From JAFGJQ01 sp964586145 (GTDB lineage Bacteria; Planctomycetota; Phycisphaerae; UBA1845), in contig CAZPHH010000019.1 in NCBI GenBank assembly GCA_964586145.1, positions 1 through 62,020 on the forward strand: 62,020 bases of DNA. The letters run 5' to 3'. Of the stretch, positions 35,103 to 45,400 are shown in pieces (within the stretch, counting starts at the first letter, position 1; each line of letters begins with the position of its first letter). The position numbers and the translations under genes were made by a program. A model generated the notes under the pieces. It was not told the DNA's origin and searched no databases. It saw nothing but the letters and a program-made list of their open reading frames with translations.

Positions 35103-36151
35103 TTCCCGTCTTCCATTTCGGCCGGCGCAGGCGTCCGGCCGCGGTTGAAGAAGAAGTCCGGCAGGGAACGCCAGATGCCGACCGGGTGATACAGCATCTC
35201 CACCTCGCCGCGGCAGTTGTACCAGCAGGCCTGGCACGTGTTCCGCCGGGCCTCGGCCTTGAGGGCCCGGGTGATGTTCGCGGCGGAGTCACGATACAGG
35301 TTGGCCACGGGGTTGGACCGCTCTTCCACGCAGATGGCGATGTCGCCGGTGGAATCGATGTTGAAGAACGCTCGCCCGGCGCGGCAGCCGGGCACGCCGC
35401 CGTTGAGGGCCTCGTCAAACCGGCCCAGGAACGTGCGGTTGCTGAGAAAGTTCGGGTACCGGCTCTTGAGGTCGAGCAATTGCTGCGACACGTAGCCCCG
35501 CTCGTGTACAAAGCGGTCGCTGCCGGTCTTGCGCTGCCCGTAGGGCTGGACCATGAAATACGCATCGTGCTCGGCGGCCAGGCGCACCAGCGGCTCCATC
35601 TGGTCCAGATTGTCATGCAGCAAGACGGCCATCAGGTTGACCCGCTGGTAATCCTTCCGGCGGGCGCGGGCCAGGGTCGCCAGGGCGGCGACGGCCCGGT
35701 TGAACGCGCCGGGTCGACCGCGGGCCTTGTCGTGGCGGTCGGCGTCCGCGTAGTCGATGCTGACGGACACGCCCCACAGGCCCGCGTTGTAGAGGGCCTG
35801 GGCCAGGTCCGGCGTGACGTCCCAGCCGTTGGTGGTGATGAACGGCAGGTGGAACTTCGCGACGGCGGCGGCCACGTCCACAATGTCGTTCCGCAGCAGC
35901 GGTTCGCCGCCGGCCAGGGAGATCAGCATGGAACCCATCTGGGCGAGCTTCTGAGACCCCACCCGAATGTCCTCGAGGCTCTGCTCCGGGGCCAGGCCCA
36001 TCGGGTCGCGCCAGTAGTGGCAGAACCGGCAGCGGAAGTTGCAGCGATACGTCACCTGCCACGTACACCACACCGGGTGCCCGCCGGACCACGCCCGATA
36101 GAGCCGGAACTTCTTCTGTGCCGTGGATAGCAAACCGCGCCTCCTCGCCAT
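35087..36151 (-). CDS. Radical SAM protein with SPASM-like C-terminal cysteines
   Basis: A 354-residue protein from ATG 36151; an in-frame ATG at 36184 is an alternative and both lack a strong ribosome site. The [4Fe-4S]/SAM motif CNFRCRFC lies at residues 37-44 (CxxxCxxC). GGEPLLR and ITTNG follow, as in radical SAM oxidases and maturases. The C-terminal region has PGCRAGRAFFNIDSTGDIAIC and CQACWYNC, a SPASM/Twitch-like set that would bind auxiliary clusters. Such enzymes modify peptides or cofactors. No small precursor peptide was found nearby, and its overlapping partner is the HAD-like lipoprotein. The reaction is unknown. Confidence 0.87.
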   Translation of the reverse strand: MARRRGLLSTAQKKFRLYRAWSGGHPVWCTWQVTYRCNFRCRFCHYWRDPMGLAPEQSLEDIRVGSQKLAQMGSMLISLAGGEPLLRNDIVDVAAAVAKFHLPFITTNGWDVTPDLAQALYNAGLWGVSVSIDYADADRHDKARGRPGAFNRAVAALATLARARRKDYQRVNLMAVLLHDNLDQMEPLVRLAAEHDAYFMVQPYGQRKTGSDRFVHERGYVSQQLLDLKSRYPNFLSNRTFLGRFDEALNGGVPGCRAGRAFFNIDSTGDIAICVEERSNPVANLYRDSAANITRALKAEARRNTCQACWYNCRGEVEMLYHPVGIWRSLPDFFFNRGRTPAPAEMEDGKWTPH

Positions 36152-36227
36152 CCTCTGACCGGTTCGGCCCGAATGGTACGACATCCGCCGGACGGGCCGC
36201 AAGTGTGTGTGCGTGGATACTTTCGTT

Positions 36228-38027
36228 TCATTCCCGGGGGTCGGACGGGCCGGCGCCGGCCGACAGAGGCAACTGCCAGACGAGTCGCCCGCCCACAATG
36301 GTGTGGGTCGCCCGGATGTCGAGCATGGCCTTTGGCGTGGTGTGAAGCGGGTCGTCCAGCAGAATCGCGATGTCCGCGAGCTTGCCCGGCTCCAACGTGC
36401 CCAGTTCCTTGTCGCGCCGGGCCGCCACGGCCGGGTTCACCGTGTAGGCCCGCAGCGCCTCCTCCGGTGAGAGGGACTGCTGGGGAAACCAGATGCGATC
36501 ATCCAGCGTGAACGCGCCGACGGCCGCCGCCATTCCGGCGAACGGGCTCAACGTCACCACCGGCCAATCGCTGCCGAAGCACACCAGCGCGCCGGAATCC
36601 ACAAGGGAACGGAAGGCGTACGACGTAGCGCAGCGCTCCTTGCCCAACGCCCGCTCCGCGTAACGACCGTCGTCCGCCTTGTGGAACGGCTGCATCGACG
36701 CCACGACGCCGAGCTTTCCGAAGCGAGGCACGTCTTGAGGCCGGAGGTGCTGGGCGTGCTCAATGCGCGGTCGCACGCGGACCCGCGCGGCCTCCGGGAG
36801 CGCCTCGTAGAGGTCCAGCAGCAGGCGGTTCGCCTCGTCACCGATGGCATGCACGGTGGGTTGAAAACCCGCCGCGGCCGCCGCCCGCACGTGCCGGCCC
36901 AGCTTCTCCGGAGGATCGGCGGTGGCCATCAACATGCCGCGCGGATAGCGCGCGTCCGGAGTCGCATCGGAATATGGTTCGCGCATATAGGCCGTTCGGC
37001 TGCCGAGCGAGCCGTCCATGAAGCCTTTGAAGCCGACCACGCGAAGCCACTCATCGGCCGGATGGAAGCCGCGCGCGGTCTCGACGTTTGCCGTCCAGTC
37101 GTCCACCGAGAGGTACGCCACGATGCGAACCGTCAGAGTGCCGGCCTTGTGGAACTTCGCCAAGACGGGCAGGTGGGGCGGGGCGGACATGTCGTGGATT
37201 CCGGTGATGCCGAATGAGTTGGCATGACGCATGGCCGCCGCCAGGGCCTGTCCGTACTCCGCCTCCGACGGCGGGGGGATCTTGCCGGCCACCAGCGCCA
37301 TGGCTTCGTCCTTGAGGATGCCGGTGGGCTCGCCGGTGGCGGGGTTGCGGACGATCTCGCCGCCGGGCGGGTCGGGCGGACCGTCGCGGTCGATCCGTGC
37401 GTACTTCAATGCAACGGAATTGACGAGCGCCTGGTGGCCGTCCATGCGGTCCAGAAACACGGGGTTGCCCGGCGTGAGGTCGTCGATCCACTCGCGATGC
37501 GGGGGCTCGGGGTTGTCCCAACTGTCGACCGTCCACTGGCCGCCCAGCAGCCAGGCCCCGGGCGCCATCCGGGCCACCGCCCCGGCCACCAGGTCGCGGA
37601 ATTCGGCTCTGCTGCGGGCGGGCCGGAGGTCCAGACGGAACAGCCCCAGCCCACCCTCGAGGAAGTGCGTGTGGCTGTCTGTGATACCGGGGATAACCCG
37701 GCGACCCTGGGCGTCGATCACCTGGGTCCCAGGACCGACCCGGGCCTGAATATCGCCGTTTGACCCCACGGCCGCGACTCGGTCGCCGGACACGGCGATC
37801 GACTGCTCTTCTTTGGCGTCCGGCACGCCGGTCCAGACCCGGCCGTTGAGGATTACCAGGTCGGCCGGGGGTGGGAGGGCGGCGGGTTCGGGCGTTTGGG
37901 CCAGGCCGGCCAGCGGTGCCCAGGCTGTCGCCAGCAGGGCCAAGACGGCCGGGCAGGGTGTTGCCGTGGTACGCTTCGCGTGAGAGGGCTGGGCGGCCCG
38001 ACCGCTTCTAGCAGTACTGTGACGCAT
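36228..38027 (-). CDS. Exported amidohydrolase family 3 (YtcJ-like) protein
   Basis: A 599-residue protein. A hydrophobic stretch (about 26-43, PAVLALLATAWAPLAGLAQT) serves as a signal peptide after a long polar N-region, so a later start is possible. The amidohydrolase domain has VILNGRVWTG at its beginning, the metal motif GITDSHTHF, PTVHAIGDEA, RIEHAQHL and FGSDWPV, the standard order in family 3 enzymes. It hydrolyses an amide-type bond in an unknown substrate, probably in the periplasm. It is followed on the same strand by the radical SAM gene 76 bases further on and diverges from the HEAT-repeat gene. Confidence 0.92.
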   Translation of the reverse strand: MRHSTARSGRAAQPSHAKRTTATPCPAVLALLATAWAPLAGLAQTPEPAALPPPADLVILNGRVWTGVPDAKEEQSIAVSGDRVAAVGSNGDIQARVGPGTQVIDAQGRRVIPGITDSHTHFLEGGLGLFRLDLRPARSRAEFRDLVAGAVARMAPGAWLLGGQWTVDSWDNPEPPHREWIDDLTPGNPVFLDRMDGHQALVNSVALKYARIDRDGPPDPPGGEIVRNPATGEPTGILKDEAMALVAGKIPPPSEAEYGQALAAAMRHANSFGITGIHDMSAPPHLPVLAKFHKAGTLTVRIVAYLSVDDWTANVETARGFHPADEWLRVVGFKGFMDGSLGSRTAYMREPYSDATPDARYPRGMLMATADPPEKLGRHVRAAAAAGFQPTVHAIGDEANRLLLDLYEALPEAARVRVRPRIEHAQHLRPQDVPRFGKLGVVASMQPFHKADDGRYAERALGKERCATSYAFRSLVDSGALVCFGSDWPVVTLSPFAGMAAAVGAFTLDDRIWFPQQSLSPEEALRAYTVNPAVAARRDKELGTLEPGKLADIAILLDDPLHTTPKAMLDIRATHTIVGGRLVWQLPLSAGAGPSDPRE

Positions 38028-38124
38028 GATTCACGCTCCGGCCGGACCGGTGGGGGCGAGCCCGCAAACGGGCGGACTCCGGGCAAAGCGAAGGTCCGGT
38101 TTGTTCCGATATATCCGTGGATTT

Positions 38125-40005
38125 ATGGCCCGTCCACCCGCAAATCCGCCCTTGGTGTATGCGCTGCTCGCTCGGTCCAACAACGCGGCGGCCGATCGTG
38201 CGCTGGTGGATGCTCTGCCCGAGCTGGATTCGGAACTCCAGGACGTGGCGTTGGACACACTGACCCAGCGTAGCCGTCCGGCGGGGCAGGCACTGGTGGT
38301 GTCGGCCTACCCGGACTGGACAACCTCGCTGCGCCAGCGGGTGCTTGCCCGGGCCGAGATCCTGTCGGCCGGCCTGCGCTTGGCCATCGATTCGGACTCG
38401 GCCGACACGCGGCTGGCGGCGGTGGAAATCGTACGGCGTGGGAACGGCGTCAAGTGCGCGTATCTGTTGGCCAATGCGCTCACTCGGCCCTGCCCGCGCA
38501 CGCGCCGGGCGGCGGGCGAGGCGATCGAACAGCTCGTGACCGACTTCCTCGATCGATCTTCGCAGCGCGAGTCCGCCACGGTCCCGGACGCGGAGCTTGC
38601 GTCACAACGGCAGGCCCTGGCCGGCGCGGTGCGGCAGGCCATGAACTGCTGGTCGGCCCATCGCCGTACGGAGGTCATACGGGCGGCGATGTGGCTGGCG
38701 GAGGACCTGGAGGACGTGATTCTGGCCCGCGTGGCCCAGCCGCGGTTGAAGCTGTCGCGCGTTTTCGAGGAGAGCTTGCGCGGACGGTTGGATCCGCGCA
38801 TGGCCGCGTATGCGGTTCGCGCCCTGCGGGCGCCGGAGCTGCGCGGCCCGGTCGCCGCGTGGATCGGCAACTGCACCGACGACCGCACGATGGTTGCGGT
38901 TCTCGACAATCTGTGGGTGGCGGGTGACGTGGAGGTCTACCAGGCCCTGTCGAACATCCGGCGGCTGGCGTGGCTGGAAGGTGGGATCGCCCCGGTGATG
39001 GAACTGCCGGGCGGTCGGGCCGAGGCCGCTGCCGTCCTGGTTGGCTCGTCCGGACTGCCGAACGAGGGCAAGGTCAACCTGCTGGCGTCGATGGCGTGCA
39101 GCGGACCGTCTTCGCTGGCTCGGGCGGCCGTCTGGCAACTGGTGGCCAATCGAACGCGGGAGGCGTCGGCGGCCCTGCGTCGGGTTTGGCGGCACGCAAG
39201 GGCGGGCGCGGCCCGGCTCGCCGCGCGGGAGCTGCAGCGGCGGGAGCGGGCGGGTCTGCTGTCGGCGGGTTTCCTGCAGCAGCCGGACCCGACGCCGGCC
39301 AAGGTGAACACCTTTGAGACGTACTGGGCGGCGTTCGACCGCCTGGACGGGGTTCGCCAGACGGAGTTCGGGGCGCAGCTTCGCGAGCAACTGCACGACT
39401 TCGACCGCCTACTGCGCCAGAAACTCGCGTCGAGCGACCCCGCCGACCGCACTCGCGCGGTATGCGTGGTGCGGAGGCTGAAGCTGCAGGAGGAGCTGGC
39501 CGCGTCCCTGTACGGGTTAGCGCACGATGCCGATGCCGTGGTCCGGAGTGCGGTCATGCGCGCCTTGGGGCACATGGACAACCCGACCAGCCGTCGGATT
39601 CTGTCGGTGTCGCTGCACGATCCGGATGCACGAGTGCAGGCGAACGCGATTGAGGCCCTGGACGCGCTGGAAGCGTGCCAGTACCAGTCGGCGGTGCGCG
39701 ACAAGCTGGCGTCCCCGAACGGCCGCGTGCGGGCGAACGCCGTGAAGATGCTGCTGAGGCTGGAGCTGCGCGAGGCCGTCGATGCGTTGCTGAACATGCT
39801 GTACGGCGCGGCGCGGTCGGACCGGCTCAGCGCCTTGTGGGTCATCGAATGCCTGCGCTTGCAGAGCCTGACGGATCGCTTGACGGACCTCGCGTGCAAC
39901 GACCCTGATCCGCAGGTCCGGCACCGCGCGGTGCAGGTGGCCCGGTCGGTGGGGGTGGAGATTCCGCCGGCTTTGACACCGGCGACGGAGGAGGCCGTGC
40001 CGTGA
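38125..40005 (+). CDS. HEAT-repeat protein
   Basis: About 626 residues from ATG 38125, the first start that gives a plausible N-terminus (MARPPANPPLVYALLARSNN). The protein is almost entirely helical. HEAT-like helical pairs are clearest toward the C-terminus: KLASSDPADRTRAVCVVRRL, LAHDADAVVRSAVMRALGHM, SLHDPDARVQANAIEALDAL, KLASPNGRVRANAVKMLLRL and LACNDPDPQVRHRAVQVARS. No signal peptide or transmembrane segment is present. HEAT solenoids bind protein partners. The next gene overlaps by four bases and encodes a small membrane protein, so this could be its cytoplasmic partner. Confidence 0.83.
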   Translation: MARPPANPPLVYALLARSNNAAADRALVDALPELDSELQDVALDTLTQRSRPAGQALVVSAYPDWTTSLRQRVLARAEILSAGLRLAIDSDSADTRLAAVEIVRRGNGVKCAYLLANALTRPCPRTRRAAGEAIEQLVTDFLDRSSQRESATVPDAELASQRQALAGAVRQAMNCWSAHRRTEVIRAAMWLAEDLEDVILARVAQPRLKLSRVFEESLRGRLDPRMAAYAVRALRAPELRGPVAAWIGNCTDDRTMVAVLDNLWVAGDVEVYQALSNIRRLAWLEGGIAPVMELPGGRAEAAAVLVGSSGLPNEGKVNLLASMACSGPSSLARAAVWQLVANRTREASAALRRVWRHARAGAARLAARELQRRERAGLLSAGFLQQPDPTPAKVNTFETYWAAFDRLDGVRQTEFGAQLREQLHDFDRLLRQKLASSDPADRTRAVCVVRRLKLQEELAASLYGLAHDADAVVRSAVMRALGHMDNPTSRRILSVSLHDPDARVQANAIEALDALEACQYQSAVRDKLASPNGRVRANAVKMLLRLELREAVDALLNMLYGAARSDRLSALWVIECLRLQSLTDRLTDLACNDPDPQVRHRAVQVARSVGVEIPPALTPATEEAVP

Positions 40006-40448
40006 CCCCGCTGCTGCTTCAGACCATCGGTCCGCAGGATCGCCTGCACGGCATCCACAACCGCTTTACGGACGGTGGCAGTTCTGCGGGCGACGTGGCC
40101 CTGGTGCTGCTGCTGGCGGCCGCCTTCGTGGCGTTTCTCTACGTGCTGTACAGCCTGCAACGGCAGTTCACCCGCAAGGAGATCGACAACTCCGGCAAGC
40201 TGTTCCGCACGCTGCTGCTGGACCTGGGTCTGTCACCGGCCGACCGCAGCCTGTTGATGGCCGTTGCCCGCGACCGCCAGCTCGCGGAGCCGTCTATTCT
40301 GTTGCTGGGCCCGAGCCCCTTCTGGCGTCACGTGCGTTCCTGGTCGGAGGCCCAGCCGGACCGCCGCCGGCCTCCGTTGGATGCCCTTGATCGTCTGGCC
40401 GTGCGGCTGTTTGGAAGGCCGCCCGAGGCGCAGACGCCCGGCGAGTGA
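40002..40448 (+). CDS. Small single-span membrane protein coupled to the HEAT protein
   Basis: A 148-residue protein whose GTG overlaps the HEAT-repeat stop (GTGA). A hydrophobic segment lies at about 30-50 (DVALVLLLAAAFVAFLYVLYSL), followed by QRQFTRKEIDNSGKLFRTLLLDLGLSPADRSLLMAVARDRQL, a helical cytoplasmic region. No family is recognised. In operon with the HEAT protein, it may anchor it to the membrane. Confidence 0.75.
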   Translation: MTPLLLQTIGPQDRLHGIHNRFTDGGSSAGDVALVLLLAAAFVAFLYVLYSLQRQFTRKEIDNSGKLFRTLLLDLGLSPADRSLLMAVARDRQLAEPSILLLGPSPFWRHVRSWSEAQPDRRRPPLDALDRLAVRLFGRPPEAQTPGE

Positions 40449-40983
40449 GGCTTCCTCGAACATGCAGGGACGCCGCGCGGAGCAATGCGATTTTTGCTGC
40501 TCTGCCGGACCGAGATTCCGATGCCGGTCGTCTGCCTTCTCTTCTCCGGGGCGCCGGTCTTCCGTTTGTGGGGCTGTGTGCCACTGTGCGACACCTCTTT
40601 GCTGTCTGCGCTTGCAGGCCGCCCGGAAATCGCGCGTCACATCCATACGCCTTGCCGGGCGTTCGCTTGTTCGGATGTGCCGCGAAACGGCAAGCCACTG
40701 ACACGCATGTGGCACGGGGGACGGGCACTGCTCAAGAAGCAGCGGCACAGAGTCATCCGGTCCCTACAGGACCGGGGGGTGGGGGTGGGGCGGCACGGAC
40801 CCGCCGTTGAAACGGCGGGCTGGTCTCGAGCGGGCCTACGGCCCTGATGCGGGGATGGGGCGGAGGGCGGAGAATGGGCACTGCTCAAGAAGCAGCGGCA
40901 CCGGGCCGGAGGATGCACTGCTCAAGAGCAGTGGCACGTGCCGCACTGCGCAAGAGGAGTGGCATCGGGCGATGACTCGGGCT
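40449..40983 (+). other. Intergenic region with palindromic repeat cluster
   Basis: About 535 bases without a supported gene. The first 270 bases have no clear feature. The rest carries the short palindromic repeats listed next, interspersed with G-rich sequence. Confidence 0.5.
40725..40965 (+). repeat. Four copies of a 23-24-base palindromic repeat
   Basis: Copies at 40725-40748 and 40878-40901 are identical (they begin GCACTGCTCAAGAAGCAG and end GGCAC). A third at 40915-40937 contains the perfect hairpin CACTGCTC-AA-GAGCAGTG, and a degenerate fourth lies at 40943-40965. They resemble REP-like intergenic elements. No transposase is nearby. Confidence 0.75.
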
Positions 40984-41940
40984 TCACCAGGGGCAGGGGC
41001 CGGTTAGCTCCCTGACGAAGGCGGAGACGTTTGCAGTGTCGGGGGGGCCGGAGGCGCGCCAGAAGTAGGGCTGGCCGTACTCGGGGAAGAGTTGGCAGCC
41101 TTCCGTCTTGGCGGGGTATTTGGGGCTTTCCGCGTGGCCGTCGAGGTAAGCGATGCCGGTGCGGCCCATGGGGGTCTGGCCGGGCGACGCGGTGGTGGCC
41201 AGGTGGCGAGTGGCGATTCGATCCAGGCCGTTGAAGTTGCCGTCGGGGAAGCCGCCGTTGATGTTGAAGTTGGGGTGTTCCTCGAACAGTGTCATGAAGC
41301 GGGACGGGGGAAACACGACACGCTGGCCGGCGGTGAACGAGCGCGTCCCGCGGTCGCCCGGGAGCGTGTTGTCCAGCGAGTCGGCCACGTACGTGAAGCC
41401 GCCCAGGCTTTCGGGGGGTCTGTATCCGACAAATGCGTTCAGCGAGTAGCTGAGCCTGCCGTTGCCGCCGCCGCCGAGGGGCGAATCTGCGGCGGGGCCC
41501 GGGCGGTCGGCCGGGCACGTGTAGACGGACTCGTCGCGGAGGTATTTGAAGAGCGTGCCTTTGCCCGGCACGTCGGTGACGAACTCCGGATCCAGGTGGT
41601 AGGGCCTCTCGTACGGGGGTGTGACGCTGATGTTGACGATCCGGTCGCGTGCGCCGTCCCAGGTGACGCCGGACGGCCGGGGCCATTCGGGGCCGAACAG
41701 CCTCTGGAACCAGAACAGGCCGTGCGTGCCGGGGAATGCGTCGTAATCCGTGTTGTAGAGGAACATGCCGTTCATGAGCTGCTTCATGTTCGAGCGGCAG
41801 ACGACGTTGCGCACCTGGTGCCTGGCGCTGGACAGCGACGGCAGCAGAATCGACAGCAGCAGCGCGATGATGGAAACGACGACCAGCAGCTCGATGAGCG
41901 TGAACGCCTGCACACGTTCGGATGGATACCGCCGGGACAT
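40984..41940 (-). CDS. Type II secretion/prepilin-type secreted protein (DUF1559-like)
   Basis: A 318-residue protein from ATG 41940 (MSRRYPSERVQAFTLIELL). The prepilin motif F-T-L-I-E-L-L-V-V at about 13-21 follows a charged leader and precedes a long hydrophobic helix (VVSIIALLLSILLP), cleaved between Ala and Phe by prepilin peptidase in this family. The large soluble domain ends with IAYLDGHAESPKYP, a phrase common to the many planctomycete prepilin-like proteins (the GxxxYxDGHxE type). Cysteine pairs lie in NVVCRSN and YTCPAD. It is probably a pseudopilin-like exported protein. Such proteins are numerous in planctomycetes and their role is unclear. Confidence 0.9.
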   Translation of the reverse strand: MSRRYPSERVQAFTLIELLVVVSIIALLLSILLPSLSSARHQVRNVVCRSNMKQLMNGMFLYNTDYDAFPGTHGLFWFQRLFGPEWPRPSGVTWDGARDRIVNISVTPPYERPYHLDPEFVTDVPGKGTLFKYLRDESVYTCPADRPGPAADSPLGGGGNGRLSYSLNAFVGYRPPESLGGFTYVADSLDNTLPGDRGTRSFTAGQRVVFPPSRFMTLFEEHPNFNINGGFPDGNFNGLDRIATRHLATTASPGQTPMGRTGIAYLDGHAESPKYPAKTEGCQLFPEYGQPYFWRASGPPDTANVSAFVRELTGPCPW

Positions 41941-42450
41941 ACGCCAGGCCTCCTCAGACGGGCGCCGCAACCTGCTCTACCACGGCTTCCCTCATTCTCG
42001 ATGACGTGCGACAACCCCCGATGGACGACAGAGAAACCCGATTCGCGCGATGCGAGCGACGAACGGCCGCCGGTGCCGGCCGGCCGGGAACGTGCCGTAT
42101 CTTTCAGGGGGACAGAGACTTACGGATGGATTACACTCTGGCGGCCATGCCGTCGACTTCGACGCCGCGATGCCGGGCGCGTGCGAGGTCCTGTCTGGCT
42201 AAGGGATGGCCGGCCTCGGTAGTTCTGCCCGCCGGATGAGCATGCGGAGTCCGCATCGCCGGTTGGACGTGTTCCAGGGCATGTGGATGTGGCCCGCAAA
42301 GCCAGGCTCCGGTGCGTGCCGGCTCCGGCTGGAACGCTCCGTATCTTGTCCCTTCTGTTCAACGACCTCGGCGTTGGCGTGCGTCCGGGTTTCGGCGGAT
42401 GGATGCCCAGGCCGAACGGCAGGGTGCCTGTATGCGGCGTTATGGGCTCG
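41941..42450 (+). other. Intergenic region between the prepilin-type and hybrid kinase genes
   Basis: About 510 bases without a supported gene. It contains a perfect 15-base palindrome (ATGCGGA-G-TCCGCAT) at 42242-42256, and two approximate copies of GGAACG..CCGTATCTT near 42088 and 42331. No known RNA was recognised. Confidence 0.4.
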
Positions 42451-45400
42451 TCAAGGATGGCCGGACTGCGTGGGTTCAGCGTTTTGCGCTGACTTCGGGG
42501 TGTTCTGTGCAATGCTGCCCAGACGCTGCAGTTCTTCCGCCACGGACCGGGCGAGCTGCTGCAGTTCTGCAAGCTCCGCCGTGGCGGCGGCCGCCTCGAG
42601 TTGGGCGGAACGATGCGCCAGCGGCGCGGCCTTCATCGCGGCCGCGGCGCCCTTGAGCTTGTGCGCAATGTGCTCCAACGCCTTGCGCTCCAGCGGCTCC
42701 AGTGCCGTCTGAAGGGTCTCAAGCTGTGTTTCGGCGTCTGTCAGGAACCGGGCCAACAGGCCGTCGACCACGTCCCGTCCGCCGAGTTCGTGAATGGCCG
42801 TGGCCAGGTCGATCGGCGGGGTCGGGTCCGGCGGCGCGGTCGGCGCGGGCAGGGCGTGGGCAGGCGGCGGATCGGCCGGTGCGGCCGCCGGGCATTCTGC
42901 GGTCGGGGCGGACAGCGCTGGAAGCGTTGCGCCGCGCGACGTCAGATGCCGGATCGCGCGGGCCAGGGCGTCGAACAGTTCGGTCCCTTTGACCGGCTTG
43001 CGCAGGTAGTCGTTCATGCCGGCGGTCAGACACCGCTCTCGATCCGCGGCTGACGTGTTCGCGGTGAGGGCAATGATGTACACGTCGTGGTCGAGCACGA
43101 ACGAAGAGCGGTCGCGGATGGCCCGGGTGGCCGCAAAGCCGTCCATCACGGGCATCCGGCCGTCCATGAGCACGGCGTCGTAGCGCTTAGCGCTCAGAGC
43201 GGCCACGGCCTCCTGTCCGTCGTTGACGGTGTCGATCTGGTGGCCCATGCGTTCGACCAGTATGCGGATGATCGCCTGATTGGTCTGATCGTCCTCCGCG
43301 TAAAGCACGCGCAGGCAACGGTCGTGTCGGGGCTCGGGGCCGACGGGCCGGTCCTTTCGGGACGTTATCGCCGACTGCTCGGGGCTTGCGATCGGCAGCC
43401 GGACGCGGAACCGGAACAGGGACCCGCGCCCCGGTTCGCTCTCCACTTCGATCGTGCCGCCCATCAGGTCGATCAGTCCCTTGCAGATCGACAACCCCAG
43501 GCCCGTTCCGCCATACCTGCGGGTGGTGGACGTATCGGCTTGGTGGAATTTCTCGAAGAGTCGGGCCAGCGCGTGCGGGGCGATGCCCACGCCGGAGTCA
43601 CGCACGCTGACCTCCAGCAGCCCTTCGCCGGCCGTTCGCTCATTGCACGCGGCGTGAATGATCACGCCGCCCTGATCGGTGAACTTGACGGCGTTTCCGA
43701 TCAGGTTGTTGAGGACCTGGCGGAGCCGCGTCGGGTCGCCGATCAGCGTCTGAGGAACGTCTCCGTCCACGTTACACGTGAGGGTCAGGCCCTTGGCCTG
43801 CGCCCGCAATTGGAAGCTCTCGACGGTCTGAAGCAGGACCTCGCGGGGATGGAAGGGAATCGCCTCGAGCGACAGCTTGCCGGCCTCGATCCGGGACGTG
43901 TCCAGGATGTCCTCCAGGATCGCCAGCAGCAATTCCGCGCTGTCCCGCGCCATCCGCGTGTGATGCTGCTGGTCGGGCGGCTGGGGTGACTTGAGCAGTA
44001 CGTCCAGCATCCCAATCACGCCGCTCATGGGCGTGCGGATCTCGTGGCTCATCACCGCCAGGAAGTCGCTCTTGGCGCGTGTGGCCGCCTCCGCGGCCTC
44101 TTTGGCGGCCTGCAGGGCTTCCCGGGATCGCTTGAGACGGATGATGTCCCACGTGCCGTTCATCAGCAGGGTGAGCTGTCGGACATCCATGTCGTCGTAA
44201 TCGGCGGCCTTGTTGCCCACGCCGGCCACCAGGACGATCCTGTCACCGTCAAACACGGGGACGTTCATGTGACGAACGATCTTCACGTGGCCCGGAGGGG
44301 CGCCCTTCTTGTGGGGGTTCGGCGCCGCGTAGTCGTTCGTGATGATGGGCCGTCGTTGACGAACGGCCTCGCCCCACAAACCGGTGGTATGCACCGGGTA
44401 CTCAACCGGCTTGTCGACGATGGCGCACTCCGCCATTGCGCTTTTGGACCAGGAGTACATGGTCAGAACGCTTTCGTCCTCGTTGAGGAAGGCCAGGTAC
44501 CCGATCCGGCTTTCCGTGATGGCGACGGCGTTTTCCAGGGCGAAGTCGCTGATTTCCTTGACGCTCCGTTCCTTCATGGAGTAGAGCCGGAGCATCGCTT
44601 CCAGGCGGAGCTCGTTCAGATGCCGCGTGGCCTCCGCCCGCTTGCGTTCGGCCACCTCGACGTGCAGGTCTTCGTTCGTGCGGGCCAGCTCGGCCGTGCG
44701 CGTCTGAACTCGCTGCTCCAGATCGTCGCGGGCCGTTCGCAGGGCCTCCTCGGCCTGCTTGCGCGCCGTGATGTCCGTGACCATGGCGAAGGAGCCCACG
44801 CGGCGGTTGTTGCCGTCTCGGATCGGCGAGGCGCTGAAGATGCAGTCGACGGTCTTGCCGTCGCCGCGGATCATGCGGATTTCGTAGACGCTGGAGTTGC
44901 CGGCCTTGCGGAGTTCGAGCTGGCGGTCGAACTCCGCCTTGCCCGAGTCGTCGGTCAGGTCGCGCAGGCAGCGGCCGATGAGCCGGTCGGGACCCATCCC
45001 GAGCATGCGGCAGAGGGCCGGGTTGACCTCCTGGATCACGAAATCGTTGTCGACGGAGACGAAGCCTTCGATGCAGGTGGTGAGGATGTTTCGAAAGCGC
45101 TTCTCGCGTTCGATCATCTCCCGATGGGAGATCTCCCGCTCCCGGGCCAGGTAGAAGTGGCAGTTCTCGGGCTTGTTCTTGCCGTTGTAGATGGCGGTGG
45201 CCATTCCCTCGCACGAGAGGTATCCGCACGCCGTGCAGTTGTACAGGTCAGCCTCCGAGTACTTGTGCATCTGGCCCAGAATGACCCAGCGGCTTCGCTC
45301 GTCGGGAATCCGGATCCGGTTCCGTCCGTGCTGGTCCGTGTACTGCCGTGTGTAGAGGCCGTTCTGCCAGTACTGGCGAATCGTAGCGGTGATGTCCCGC

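Noticed and set aside
40725..40965. CRISPR array
   Set aside because: The copies are unevenly spaced, imperfect and self-palindromic, without regular spacers or cas genes.
42206..42712. A plus-strand gene before the hybrid kinase end
   Set aside because: It overlaps the well-supported HPt domain on the other strand and its protein has no recognisable pattern.
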